64,000 nucleotides of DNA from Dietzia natronolimnaea (GCF_039525805.1 NZ_BAAAHZ010000014.1); one strand, 5' to 3'; positions 7,307 through 15,770 are shown, counted from the first letter of the stretch. The notes: generated from the sequence alone by a model not told the origin. A program made the numbers and translations.

Positions 7307-9019
7307 TCACACCCCGAACGTCGAGCGGGGATAGCCGGCCTCTACGTCTGTCACGATGTTGACCAGGTACGGCACCCCGCTCGCGAACGCGCGGTCCAGG
7401 GCCGGGCCGATCTGCGCGGGATCGGTGACCATCTCACCGGCCCCACCGAGCGCCCTGACCACCTCGTCGTACCGGGTGCGCGGGGCGAGGTCGGCGATCA
7501 CGTCGTAGCCGTACAGCATCTGCATCGGCCCCTTCTCCAGCCCCCACGCCCCGTTGTTCCCCATCACCATCACCACAGGCAGGTCGTGCCGCACGAGGGT
7601 GTCCACGTCGATCAGCGAGAACCCGGCCGCGCCGTCGCCGAGCAGCAGCACCACCTGGCTCGACGGCCGGGCGATCCTCGCGGCGATCGCCGCGCCCAGG
7701 CCGGCGCCGAGGCAGCCGAACGGGCCGGGGTCCAGCCAGTTCCCGGGCCGGGCGGGCTCGAAGAACTTGCCGGCGAAGGAGACGAAGTCGCCGCCGTCGC
7801 CGATCACGACCGCGTCCTCGGCCAGGCGCGGCAGCAACTCGCCGTAGATGCGCGCCGGGTGGATGGGGTCGGCGCTCGCGCTGAACAACTCCAGGTCGGC
7901 GGCGTGCGTGGCGTCCGCCTTCTCCCGCAGCGACCGCGCCCACCCGCTCCAGTCCGGCGTCGTCGACCGACGCTGCACCGCCTCGGTCAGCGCGTCCAGC
8001 ACCCGCCCCAGATCACCGGCGGTGGCGACGGCGGGTGAGGCGTGTCGGCTGAGTTGGCCCTCGGAGTCGGCGACGTGCACGACCGTCGCGGGGTCCGCCC
8101 CGTCCTTGCCGCCGAACACGCCGTACCCCAGGCGGAAGTCCAGCGGGGTGCCGACGACCACGACGAGGTCGGCCATACCGAACGCCATCCCCCGCGCCTT
8201 GGACACCAGCAGCGCGTGACCGGCGGGGACGACCCCTCGACCCATGCCGTTGGGGATCGCGGGCAGCCCGAGCGCCTCCACACAGCGCAGGGCGGCCACC
8301 TCGGCGCCGTCGGCCCAGACGTCCGACCCCAGCACCAGGACGGGCCGTCGCGCCCCCACCAGCAGGTCGGCGATCCGGTCGACCGCGTCGGTGTCGGGGG
8401 AGCGATCCGGGGTGGGCCCGGAACCCGGCCCCGGTCGCACGGACTCGCACTGGTCGAAGAAGTGGTCCATGTGCACGTCGAGGAACGCCGGTCCGCGGTG
8501 GGCGGAGCGTGCGGCGGTGAAGGCCCGGTGCGTGGCGTCGGCGATGTCGGCGGTGTCGCGGGCCGTCTCGGCGGACACAGTCACCGACTCGACCAGGGGG
8601 ACGTGGTCGAACTCCTGCAGGCTGCCCGTGCCCCACCGGCCCGCGGGGGCGCGGCCGCCCAGCACCACCATGGGTGCGCCGGAGAACGAGGCCTGGGAGA
8701 TCGCGCTGATCCCGTTGGTGACACCGGGCCCGGCGGTGAGGACGGCCAGGCCGGGGGAGCGCGTGAGTTTGCCGGTGGCCTCGGCGGCGAACGCGGCGGT
8801 CTGCTCGTGCCGGACGTCGAGCAGGGAGATCCCGTGGTCCTCCTTCTCCGCCGCGTCGTACATCGGGAAGACGTGTGCGCCGGAGAGCGTGAACATGGTC
8901 CGGACCCCGTGCGCGGCGGCGACGGCGGTGGCGTGGGACCCGCCGTGGCCGGCCACGGGGCCGGACTCCTCGATCCCGCGCTCGTCTCGGTCGTGTCCTG
9001 CCGGATCGTTCTGGCTCAC
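7307..9019 (-). CDS. ilvG: Thiamine-diphosphate enzyme, acetolactate synthase-like (IlvG type)
   Basis: A 570-residue ThDP-dependent enzyme with the three-domain layout of acetolactate synthase. The Pyr domain has FTLSGAHVFPMYDAA and the catalytic glutamate in RHEQTAAFAAE (Glu about 72). The central domain has NGMGRGVVPAGHALL. The PP domain has GPFGCLGAGLGAAIAAR and the ThDP motif GDG...GNNGAWGLEKGPM. It reads closest to M. tuberculosis IlvG (Rv1820) from memory. That subfamily is annotated as acetolactate synthase, but its true reaction is not firmly established, and oxalyl-CoA-decarboxylase-like or other alpha-keto acid activities are possible. The GTG start at 9019 has GGGAGAG 5 bases upstream. 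It is transcribed divergently from hadA, with a 95-bp gap. Confidence 0.8.
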   Translation of the reverse strand: MSQNDPAGHDRDERGIEESGPVAGHGGSHATAVAAAHGVRTMFTLSGAHVFPMYDAAEKEDHGISLLDVRHEQTAAFAAEATGKLTRSPGLAVLTAGPGVTNGISAISQASFSGAPMVVLGGRAPAGRWGTGSLQEFDHVPLVESVTVSAETARDTADIADATHRAFTAARSAHRGPAFLDVHMDHFFDQCESVRPGPGSGPTPDRSPDTDAVDRIADLLVGARRPVLVLGSDVWADGAEVAALRCVEALGLPAIPNGMGRGVVPAGHALLVSKARGMAFGMADLVVVVGTPLDFRLGYGVFGGKDGADPATVVHVADSEGQLSRHASPAVATAGDLGRVLDALTEAVQRRSTTPDWSGWARSLREKADATHAADLELFSASADPIHPARIYGELLPRLAEDAVVIGDGGDFVSFAGKFFEPARPGNWLDPGPFGCLGAGLGAAIAARIARPSSQVVLLLGDGAAGFSLIDVDTLVRHDLPVVMVMGNNGAWGLEKGPMQMLYGYDVIADLAPRTRYDEVVRALGGAGEMVTDPAQIGPALDRAFASGVPYLVNIVTDVEAGYPRSTFGV

Positions 9020-9100
9020 GGGCGCTCTCCCTGGTCGACTGATCCCACCGTAGGAGTCGCGCCCGTGTCGCATCGGCGATTTCGCGCGGAACGGCTGGGG

Positions 9101-9106
9101 TAGCGT
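9101..9106 (+). promoter_or_regulatory. Candidate -10 box for a leaderless hadA transcript
   Basis: TAGCGT lies 8 bases before the hadA GTG, and no Shine-Dalgarno sequence is present. This spacing would place transcription start at or next to the start codon. The same arrangement recurs at other genes in the window (28358, 42319, 44779, 52850). Confidence 0.4.
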
Positions 9107-9114
9107 CGGCCGGT

Positions 9115-9516
9115 GTGAGCACAGACAACGCAGACGACCACGTCGTCGTCGTCACCGGTGACCCCGTCACCGTCACCGCCGAGGTGGTGGCGCGTGTCGC
9201 CGAGGCCGTCGGCGCGCCGTCCGGCGAGGTCCCGGCCACACTGGCCGCGGCGCTGACGGCGCCGGTGCAGCGCGCGGTGATGGAGCACCCCGACCTGCGG
9301 ATCGACCTCTCCCGCACCCTCCACACCGCCCAGTCCTCCGTGCACCACAGGCCCATCGCGGTCGGTGACGTCCTCACCGCCACCGCGACGGTCACCGGGG
9401 TTCGGTCCGCCCGTGGCGGGCGGATGATCGGCTTCGACACGGTGCTCCGCGACCCGAGCGGCGCGGCGGTCCAGTCGCTGTCGAGCGCGCTGCTCACCGC
9501 GGAGGTGGAGGGATGA
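9115..9516 (+). CDS. hadA: (3R)-hydroxyacyl-ACP dehydratase subunit HadA
   Basis: 133 residues, hot-dog-fold type. HadA is the structural, substrate-binding partner of HadB in the FAS-II dehydratase that builds meromycolic acid chains. The sequence fits the N-terminal MaoC-like group (PVQRAVMEHPDLRIDLSRTLHT, VHHRPIAVGDVLTATATV), and as expected for HadA no D-x4-H catalytic pair is visible. The assignment is strengthened by order: hadA-hadB-tRNA-Trp-secE-nusG-rplK matches M. tuberculosis Rv0635-Rv0640. It is about 25 residues shorter than the mycobacterial protein. The GTG start has no ribosome-binding site and may be leaderless. The stop overlaps the hadB start (ATGA). Confidence 0.85.
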   Translation: MSTDNADDHVVVVTGDPVTVTAEVVARVAEAVGAPSGEVPATLAAALTAPVQRAVMEHPDLRIDLSRTLHTAQSSVHHRPIAVGDVLTATATVTGVRSARGGRMIGFDTVLRDPSGAAVQSLSSALLTAEVEG

Positions 9517-10013
9517 CCACGGACGAGCCGACGAGCACGGACAACCCGACGACGGACGAACCGACGAGGGACGAGCCGACGACGACGAGGCGACCGGAGC
9601 CCGGCGAGCCCATCCGGGCCCGCAGCCTGCCGGTGACGCGCGCGGACCTGCGCCGCTACGCGGACGCCTCGGGGGACCACAACCCCATCCACCTCAGTGA
9701 CGAGGCCGCCCGCGAGCTCGGTCTGCCCGGCGTGGTCGCGCACGGGATGCTGACCTCGGCACTGGCGATCGGGGTCGTGGCCGAGTGGGCCGGGGGAGCG
9801 GACCGGGTGGTGGCCACCTCGATCCGGTTCGCCGGACCGGTGGTGGTCCCCGCCGACGCCCCGGCCCTGTTGGAGGTGGCCGGCACGGTGAGGAGGGTCG
9901 CCGACGACGGTTCCACGGCAGACGTGGCCCTCACGGTCACCTGCGGCGGGGCCAAGGTGTTCGGCAAGGCGATCGTGACCGTCGCCCTCGACGGCGCCGA
10001 TCGAGCGATTTAG
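9513..10013 (+). CDS. hadB: (3R)-hydroxyacyl-ACP dehydratase catalytic subunit HadB
   Basis: 166 residues, MaoC/hot-dog fold. The catalytic pair is visible in YADASGDHNPIH (Asp about 55, His about 60), followed by the family motif LPGVVAHGMLT. With HadA it removes water from 3-hydroxyacyl-ACP during mycolate elongation. The first 30 residues are an unusual low-complexity stretch of D, E, P and T, encoded by short repeats, that typical HadB proteins lack. The start is still well supported: GGAGG upstream and a four-base overlap with hadA. No hadC follows, and no rpmG precedes hadA, unlike in mycobacteria. Confidence 0.88.
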   Translation: MTTDEPTSTDNPTTDEPTRDEPTTTRRPEPGEPIRARSLPVTRADLRRYADASGDHNPIHLSDEAARELGLPGVVAHGMLTSALAIGVVAEWAGGADRVVATSIRFAGPVVVPADAPALLEVAGTVRRVADDGSTADVALTVTCGGAKVFGKAIVTVALDGADRAI

Positions 10014-10164
10014 AGCCACTGCCGGGGCTGACGTACACTTGCCACGCCCGACCGCCCGCGGTCGCGGCCCACGCTGCCTGAGGCAGCCGCCGACACTGTA
10101 GAGTCGAGGCGTTCGTGCGGTCCGCGATTCGTGAGACGGCACGGGTGGCCGGGAGACCGGCCGA

Positions 10165-10237
<73 letters not shown>

Positions 10238-10274
10238 CCCTTCCCGCCAGCCACAGTCGACCCGGAGGTACCGC

Positions 10275-10643
10275 GTGAGTCAGGATCGCGACGACGACAC
10301 CAGCGGCGCGCGCGGTTCCGACGGCGCGGCCGGTACCACCGGTGCCGCTGTTCCGAACGGCTCTGCTGTTCCGACAGGCAAAGCCGGCCGGAGCGACACC
10401 ACCGTCGCCAATCGTGTCCGCACCGATGCGGACACCGCGGAGGACACGCGGGCCAACCGCGCGAATCCGTTCCAGTACATCGGGCAGGTCATCGAGGAGC
10501 TGCGCAAGGTCATCTGGCCCACGCGCAACCAGATGGTCACCTACACCATCGTGGTGTTCCTGTTCCTGATCTTCATGACCGCGCTGGTCTCCGGCGTCGA
10601 CTTCGGCGCGGGCAAGCTCGTCGAGCTCGTCTTCGACCGCTGA
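10275..10643 (+). CDS. secE: Preprotein translocase subunit SecE
   Basis: 122 residues. SecE is the small essential membrane subunit that clamps SecY in the translocon. The conserved core is FQYIGQVIEELRKVIWPTRN (about residues 63-82), followed by the single transmembrane helix TYTIVVFLFLIFMTALVSGV. The first 60 residues are a hydrophilic, low-complexity extension common in high-GC actinobacteria. The GTG start at 10275 is fixed by GGAGGT 5 bases upstream; the same frame is open back through the tRNA, which is not coding. nusG follows 64 bases later, presumably in the same transcript. Confidence 0.95.
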   Translation: MSQDRDDDTSGARGSDGAAGTTGAAVPNGSAVPTGKAGRSDTTVANRVRTDADTAEDTRANRANPFQYIGQVIEELRKVIWPTRNQMVTYTIVVFLFLIFMTALVSGVDFGAGKLVELVFDR

Positions 10644-10707
10644 CACCCGCCGCTGGAGGTCCGGGACGAGATCCGGACCGCCGAACTTCGAGAGGACCGC
10701 AATTTCA

Positions 10708-11607
10708 GTGAGCGACATCGAGCAGAGCCCCGAATCCGAGGACGTCGAGCAGAGCCCGGCTGCCGCCGAGCAGGCCGAGACCGCGGCGGATGCGGTGCTC
10801 GGTGACACCTCCGCGGACCCCTCCGACGTCGCGGTCCCGCCGACCGCCGAGGCCGTGGCGGATGCCATCGACGCGGTCGCCGGCACCGATGAGGACGCCG
10901 ACGAGGTCGCCGACGTCACAGATGAGGCCGACGCCGCGGAGGGATCCGAGTCGGCAGAGGCCCCCGCCGAGGAGGCGGCGCCCGCGATCGATCCCGTCAT
11001 CGCCTTCAAGCGCCAGCTGCGCAAGCTCCCCGGCGACTGGTTCGTCGTCCACTCGTACGCCGGGTACGAGAACAAGGTCAAGGCCAATCTCGAGACCCGC
11101 GCGGTCACCCTCGGCGCGGAGGACAAGATCTATCAGGTCGAGGTCCCCATCGAGGAGTACACCGAGGTCAAGAACGGCCAGAAGAAGGTCGCCAACCGCA
11201 AGGTCCTGCCCGGCTACGTCCTGGTGCGTATGGACCTCGACGACGAGTCATGGGGTGTCGTCCGCAACACCCCCGGCGTGACCGGGTTCGTCAGCGCGAC
11301 CGGCGGTGCGGCCGGTGCGCCCACCCCGCTCTCGCTGAGCGACGTGGCCAAGTTCCTGGCCCCCAAGCCGGAGAAGAAGGCCGCCACCCCCGGTGGCGAG
11401 GCCGACGGTGGACTGGTCCCGCAGACCGTCGAGGTGGAGTTCACGGTCGGCGAGTCGGTCACCGTCATGGACGGCCCGTTCGCCACCCTGCCCGCCAGCA
11501 TCTCCGAGGTCGATCCGACCTCGCAGAAGCTCAAGGTGCTCGTGTCCATCTTCGGTCGCGAGACCCCGGTGGAGCTCGGATTCTCCCAGGTGGAGAAGAT
11601 CGACTGA
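10708..11607 (+). CDS. nusG: Transcription termination/antitermination protein NusG
   Basis: 299 residues. NusG binds RNA polymerase and couples it to Rho or the ribosome. An acidic, Ala/Glu/Asp-rich extension (residues 1-95) precedes the NGN domain, which starts at DWFVVHSYAGYENKVKANL and ends with RKVLPGYVLVRMDL and NTPGVTGFV. An Ala/Lys-rich linker leads to the C-terminal KOW domain (VGESVTVMDGPFATLPASISEV). Acidic extensions like this are usual in actinobacterial NusG. GTG start with AGAGGA upstream. It follows secE, and a hairpin terminator follows it before rplK. Confidence 0.96.
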   Translation: MSDIEQSPESEDVEQSPAAAEQAETAADAVLGDTSADPSDVAVPPTAEAVADAIDAVAGTDEDADEVADVTDEADAAEGSESAEAPAEEAAPAIDPVIAFKRQLRKLPGDWFVVHSYAGYENKVKANLETRAVTLGAEDKIYQVEVPIEEYTEVKNGQKKVANRKVLPGYVLVRMDLDDESWGVVRNTPGVTGFVSATGGAAGAPTPLSLSDVAKFLAPKPEKKAATPGGEADGGLVPQTVEVEFTVGESVTVMDGPFATLPASISEVDPTSQKLKVLVSIFGRETPVELGFSQVEKID

Positions 11608-11622
11608 CCAGCGCGATCACCC

Positions 11623-11665
11623 CGACGGCCCGCCCCGCGCACACCGCGCGCGGCGGGTCCCGTCG
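11623..11665 (+). terminator. Probable hairpin terminator after nusG
   Basis: Imperfect GC-rich inverted repeat. CGACGG and CCCGCC-CGCGC on the left pair with GCGCG-GGCGGG and CCGTCG on the right across an ACACC loop, followed by TTTCG. It starts 16 bases after the nusG stop and would separate secE-nusG from rplK-rplA. Confidence 0.5.
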
Positions 11666-11706
11666 TTTCGGGGATCGCGCCACGGTGCGCCGGATCGGAT
11701 TAGCCG

Positions 11707-11730
11707 TTGCACGTTGATTGCACGTAGACT
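11707..11730 (+). promoter_or_regulatory. Candidate rplK promoter with direct repeats
   Basis: Two identical TTGCACGT octamers (11707-11714 and 11718-11725) are spaced 11 bases start to start, about one helical turn. The second runs into a TAGACT -10-like box at 11725-11730. The -10 box would give an mRNA leader of about 120 bases before rplK. No -35 at standard spacing is obvious, so the repeats may be an activator or repressor site instead. Confidence 0.35.
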
Positions 11731-11860
11731 CTCCAAGGTTGTGCCTGCGCCCCCGCATGCCCTGCCCGACGGGCGGGCCTGAGGGGAGCGGCGCACACGA
11801 CAGTCGGCCTCCCACGTGTACAGCGTGGAGCCGAGATCCAGTCGAAGAATCAGGAAGACG

Positions 11861-12295
11861 ATGCCTCCGAAGAAGAAGAAGGTCTCAGGGCTGATCAAGC
11901 TCCAGATCAACGCCGGCGCAGCCAACCCGGCACCGCCGGTCGGCCCGGCTCTGGGTGCCCATGGTGTCAACATCATGGAGTTCTGCAAGGCCTACAACGC
12001 AGCCACCGAGAACCAGCGCGGGAACGTCGTGCCGGTCGAGATCACGGTCTACGAGGACCGTTCTTTCGACTTCAAGCTCAAGACGCCGCCGGCCGCCAAG
12101 CTCCTGCTCAAGGCCGCCGGCCTGCAGAAGGGTTCGGGCACCCCGCACTCCGCCAAGGTCGGCAAGGTCTCCATGGACCAGGTCCGCGAGATCGCGCAGA
12201 CCAAGATGGAGGACCTCAACGCCAACGACGTCGACCAGGCCGCGAAGATCATCGCCGGCACCGCCCGCTCCATGGGCATCACGGTCGAGGCCTGA
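11861..12295 (+). CDS. rplK: 50S ribosomal protein L11
   Basis: 144 residues, the standard L11 length. It binds the GTPase-associated region of 23S rRNA and is needed for stringent-factor activation. The N-terminus MPPKKKKVSGLIKLQINAG and the signature ANPAPPVGPALGAHGVNIMEF are both present, as is the RNA-binding C-terminal segment SMDQVREIAQTKMEDLNAND. The ATG at 11861 is preceded by AGGAAG; the frame extends 45 bases upstream without a ribosome-binding site. rplA follows 91 bases later. Confidence 0.97.
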   Translation: MPPKKKKVSGLIKLQINAGAANPAPPVGPALGAHGVNIMEFCKAYNAATENQRGNVVPVEITVYEDRSFDFKLKTPPAAKLLLKAAGLQKGSGTPHSAKVGKVSMDQVREIAQTKMEDLNANDVDQAAKIIAGTARSMGITVEA

Positions 12296-12386
12296 CCTCC
12301 ACCACCACACATCACCGTGGGAGGGCAGCTCAGGCCCGCACCACACCCGACCGTCGCAGAGAACACGCGGCAGGAATGGAACTCTC

Positions 12387-13109
12387 ATGAGCAAGAACAG
12401 CAAGGCCTACAAGGCCGCAGCTGACAAGGTCGACCGCACCAAGCTGTACTCGCCTCTGGATGCCCTGGCACTGGCCAAGGACACCTCCTCGACGAAGATG
12501 GACGCCACCGTCGAGGTCGCCATGCGACTTGGCGTCGACTCCCGCAAGGCGGACCAGATGGTCCGCGGCACCGTGAATCTTCCCAACGGTACCGGTAAGA
12601 CCGCCCGCGTCATCGTCTTCGCCGCGGGCGAGAAGGCCACCGAGGCCGAGGCCGCCGGCGCCGACGTCGTGGGCTCCGACGACCTCATCGAGCGGATCCA
12701 GGGCGGCTGGCTCGACTTCGACGCCGCGATCGCCACGCCGGACCAGATGGCCAAGGTCGGCCGTGTGGCCCGCGTGCTCGGCCCGCGTGGCCTCATGCCG
12801 AACCCCAAGACGGGCACCGTCACCATGGACGTGACCAAGGCCGTCAGCGACATCAAGGGCGGCAAGGTCACCTTCCGCACCGACAAGGCCAACAACCTGC
12901 ACTTCATCGTGGGCAAGGCGTCGTTCTCCACCGAGCAGCTCACGGAGAACTACCAGGCCGCGATCGACGAGGTCATGCGTCTCAAGCCGTCCTCCTCCAA
13001 GGGCCGCTACCTGCAGAAGATCACCGTGTCCACCACGACCGGACCCGGCATCCCGGTCGACCCCTCGGCGATCTCCAAGCTCCTCGAGGCGGGCACCGAC
13101 TCCCAGTGA
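12387..13109 (+). CDS. rplA: 50S ribosomal protein L1
   Basis: 240 residues, full length. L1 forms the mobile stalk at the ribosomal E site and in many bacteria represses its own operon by binding the mRNA. Typical stretches include VRGTVNLPNGTGKTARVIVF, GPRGLMPNPKTGTVT and GKASFSTEQLTENYQA. The ATG at 12387 follows a CAGGAATGG ribosome-binding site. The same frame is open upstream through rplK, but that part is non-coding shadow. A strong hairpin terminator follows. Confidence 0.97.
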   Translation: MSKNSKAYKAAADKVDRTKLYSPLDALALAKDTSSTKMDATVEVAMRLGVDSRKADQMVRGTVNLPNGTGKTARVIVFAAGEKATEAEAAGADVVGSDDLIERIQGGWLDFDAAIATPDQMAKVGRVARVLGPRGLMPNPKTGTVTMDVTKAVSDIKGGKVTFRTDKANNLHFIVGKASFSTEQLTENYQAAIDEVMRLKPSSSKGRYLQKITVSTTTGPGIPVDPSAISKLLEAGTDSQ

Positions 13110-13126
13110 GTTGATCCCCCGGCAGG

Positions 13127-13159
13127 AGGGCCCCGCGACCGTTCACGGCGCGGGGCCCT
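13127..13159 (+). terminator. Hairpin terminator after rplA
   Basis: An 11-bp stem (AGGGCCCCGCG 13127-13137 with CGCGGGGCCCT 13149-13159) across an 11-base loop, followed by TCGCTG. It begins 17 bases after the rplA stop codon. Confidence 0.75.
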
Positions 13160-13170
13160 TCGCTGTCAGG

Positions 13171-13246
13171 GATGTCCCGGCCGTCACACCCCGGCCGGTG
13201 ACGCCTCCGGCCGTCATACACCGGCCATGACGCCTCCGGCCGCACC
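13171..13246. repeat. Imperfect 29-bp tandem repeat, about 2.5 copies
   Basis: Copies start at 13171, 13200 and 13229. Each opens with GA(C/T)G(C/T)C(T/C)CCGGCCG; the first two continue with TCA(C/T)AC-CCGGCC-like sequence. The block lies between the rplA terminator and the HMG-CoA-lyase-like gene. Each unit contains the palindrome CCGGCCGG or a variant of it, so it may fold. No function is known. Confidence 0.6.
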
Positions 13247-13338
13247 CGCGGGTACCGTCATCGCCAGGATCTCCCAGGCCGCCATGGGACCCGGCACACC
13301 GCACCACACGGCGGTCCCGGATGCGGAAGGACACCCCC

Positions 13339-14274
13339 ATGAACACGCGGTCCAACGGAGACGTGGCAGTGCGCGACGTCGCCCTGAGGGACGGACTCCA
13401 GCTGACGGAGGGGCGACTGGGTACCGCCGGCAAGGTGGAGCTCGTCCGCACGTTGCTCCGGTCCGGCGTCCCCGAACTCGAGGTGGGGTCGATGGCCAGA
13501 CCGGACCTGGTCCCGGCGCTCGCCGACACGCTCGACGTGATCGGCGCCCTGGACGAGGCCGAGCGGGACCGCTGCTGGGTCTGGGTGGCCACGCCCGGCC
13601 ACGTGCGGCGCGCCGCCGACGCCGGGGTGAGGCGTTTCCAGTACTGCCTGTCGGTGACGGACGCGCACACCCGCGCCAACATCGGCCGGGACGTCGAGAC
13701 GAGCATGGCCGCGCTGCCCGAGGCGGTGCGGGCGGCCGACGCCGTCGGCGGCAAGGTCCAGCTCTGCCTGGCCACCGCCTTCACCTGTCCGCTCACCGGG
13801 CCGGTCGAACCCGGGCGCGTACTGGAGTTGATCGCGGACCCGCGCGGCGCCGGGACGGTCGACGTGGTGGTGGCGGACACTCTCGGCCAGGCGCATCCGC
13901 GACAGGTCGGCGAGCTGGTCGCGGCCGCGGTCGGGCCGGCTGCCGGTCGTCGCATCGTCTTCCACGGCCACGACACGTGGGGGATGGGGGTCGCCAACGC
14001 CCTGGCCGCGGTGGAGGCGGGCGCGGGGATGGTCGACTCCGCCCTGGGCGGGCTCGGCGGCTGCCCCTTCGCGCCCGGGGCCTCAGGCAACACCGCAACC
14101 GAGGACCTGCTGTTCGCCCTCCGGCCGGACTGGTTGGATCCGGAGGGCTTCCACGATCTGGTCCGGGCGGGTGACCGGATGCTGGCCGAGCTGGGCGAAC
14201 GGTCGCGCTCGCGGGCCTCGGCGGGGGCGCACGGCAACGGCCGCGAGTTCGACTGGACCCTGCCGACGACCTGA
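13339..14274 (+). CDS. HMG-CoA lyase-like / DRE-TIM aldolase family enzyme
   Basis: 311 residues with a TIM barrel of the hydroxymethylglutaryl-CoA lyase group, which splits 3-hydroxy-3-methylglutaryl-CoA or a similar acyl-CoA. Visible marks are VRDVALRDGLQ (the DRE-like metal and base motif) near the N-terminus, the metal ligands in FHGHDTWGMG, and the active-site cysteine loop GGLGGCPFAPGASGN. The second ATG at 13339 is preferred because AAGGA lies 7 bases before it; the ATG at 13321 has none. It converges on a class III CoA-transferase gene 13 bases away. Acyl-CoA lyase and CoA-transferase activities together suggest catabolism of leucine or of a branched dicarboxylic acid, but the substrate is not established. 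Confidence 0.8.
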   Translation: MNTRSNGDVAVRDVALRDGLQLTEGRLGTAGKVELVRTLLRSGVPELEVGSMARPDLVPALADTLDVIGALDEAERDRCWVWVATPGHVRRAADAGVRRFQYCLSVTDAHTRANIGRDVETSMAALPEAVRAADAVGGKVQLCLATAFTCPLTGPVEPGRVLELIADPRGAGTVDVVVADTLGQAHPRQVGELVAAAVGPAAGRRIVFHGHDTWGMGVANALAAVEAGAGMVDSALGGLGGCPFAPGASGNTATEDLLFALRPDWLDPEGFHDLVRAGDRMLAELGERSRSRASAGAHGNGREFDWTLPTT

Positions 14275-14287
14275 GTCGCTCCGTCGC

Positions 14288-15586
14288 TCAGATGACGCCG
14301 CGGGCGGCCAGGTCGGCCAGGTGCTCGTCGTCCAGGCCGAGCAACCCGGAATAGACCCTCCGGTTGTCCCAGCCCGGTTCGGGGGTCCCGCCGCGACGCA
14401 CCGCACCGGGCGTGACGTCCAGCACGGGCACGACCCCCGGTCCGAGCACCGTGTCGTCCACGCCGGGCACGGTGTGCGGCACGATCATCCCGCGCGCGAG
14501 GAACTGCTCGTCCCGCACCACGTCCGCGACGGTGTTCACGGGACCCACCACGACCCCGGCGGCCTCCAGGACGGTGGCGATCTCCCCGGCCGTCCGCTCC
14601 GCGGCCCAGTCGGCGATGATCTGATCGATCTGGTCCTGGTGCACCCCGCGCGCGTGGTGGTCGGCGAAACGCGGGTCGTCGGCGAGCTCGGGGCGGCCCA
14701 TCGCCGAGCACAACCGGCGGAACACGGTGTCCTGGTTGGCGGCGATGATCACCCACACCCCGTCCGACGCGCGGTAGAGATTCGACGGGGCGATCCCCTC
14801 CAGACGCGTGCCGGACGGGCCGCGCACCACTCCCGCCGCGTCGAAGTCGGGGATCACCGACTCCTGCACGGCCAGGCAGGACTCCGTGAGCGCCACGTCG
14901 ACCACCTGTCCGCGACCGGTGGTGGTGCGGGCGAGCAGCGCCGCGAGGATCCCCTGCACGGCGAACATCCCGCCGAGGGTGTCGCCGATCGACAGGGCCA
15001 TCCGGGGCGGCGGACGGTCGGGGAACCCGTTGAGGTGGCGTAGCCCCGAGACCCCCTCGGCTACCGAGGCGTAACCGGCGCGGGTGGCCTGGGGTCCGGT
15101 CTGGCCGTATCCGGAGACCCGCCCGATCACCAGGCCGGGGTTGACCTCGTGCAGGCGGTCCGGCCCGAGCCCCCACTTCTCCAGGGTGCCCGGACGGAAG
15201 TTCTCCACCACGACGTCCGCGCGGGCGACCAGGTCGAGGAAGATCGCCGCGCCGTCCGGGCATCGCAGGTCGAGGGTGATCGACTCCTTGTTGCGCGCGT
15301 GGACGGTCCAGAAGTGGCGACGGCCGTCGCGCTCGCCCTGGCCCCACGTCCGCAGGGGGTCGGGGCGTCCGGGATCCTCGATCTTGACGACCCGTGCGCC
15401 CATGTCCCCCAACAGCCGGCCGGCGAACGGGCCCGCGATGAGCGTGCCGAGCTCCACCACGAGCATGCCCGCCAGCGGCCCGGCCCCGGACTGCTGCGCC
15501 GGCGCCTCGTCGGGGGCGCCGCCCGGCGGCGTGGCCGCCGGGTCGTGAGTCAGCCGGTCCGTCCGCTGCCCGTCGAAGATCTCCAT
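14288..15586 (-). CDS. Class III CoA-transferase (CaiB/BaiF/Frc family)
   Basis: 432 residues. Enzymes of this family move CoA between carboxylic acids through an aspartyl-CoA anhydride. Family features are ELGTLIAGPFAGRLLGDMGA (N-terminal CoA-binding region), VKIEDPGRPDP, NKESITLDL, ENFRPGTLEKWGL and the likely catalytic aspartate in ALSIGDTLGGM. The start at 15586 (MEIFDGQRTDRL) gives a normal length. The frame continues 31 codons upstream to 15679, but that segment has the R/G-rich look of non-coding DNA. The ribosome-binding site is weak (GGGGGCGGG). The acyl substrate cannot be told from sequence. Confidence 0.85.
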   Translation of the reverse strand: MEIFDGQRTDRLTHDPAATPPGGAPDEAPAQQSGAGPLAGMLVVELGTLIAGPFAGRLLGDMGARVVKIEDPGRPDPLRTWGQGERDGRRHFWTVHARNKESITLDLRCPDGAAIFLDLVARADVVVENFRPGTLEKWGLGPDRLHEVNPGLVIGRVSGYGQTGPQATRAGYASVAEGVSGLRHLNGFPDRPPPRMALSIGDTLGGMFAVQGILAALLARTTTGRGQVVDVALTESCLAVQESVIPDFDAAGVVRGPSGTRLEGIAPSNLYRASDGVWVIIAANQDTVFRRLCSAMGRPELADDPRFADHHARGVHQDQIDQIIADWAAERTAGEIATVLEAAGVVVGPVNTVADVVRDEQFLARGMIVPHTVPGVDDTVLGPGVVPVLDVTPGAVRRGGTPEPGWDNRRVYSGLLGLDDEHLADLAARGVI

Positions 15587-15770
15587 GACCCGCCCCCGCC
15601 AGTCCGCCGTGCGAGCTGTTCGCACCCACCGTGTGACCCGCTCGCCCCGAACCCCGGGCGGGCGGTCTCCTCGACCCACACGCTACCCAGACCGGGCAGC
15701 GCGACCACCCGTTCCCTGGGCGGCGACGCCACCGGAGCGGCGCGACCCCGGGGAGAACACTCCTGCAGGG

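Noticed and set aside
13143..15629. A long minus-strand frame spanning the CoA-transferase and lyase genes
   Set aside because: It has low-complexity arginine/glycine/proline content and no motif. The real genes are in other frames with clear catalytic residues.
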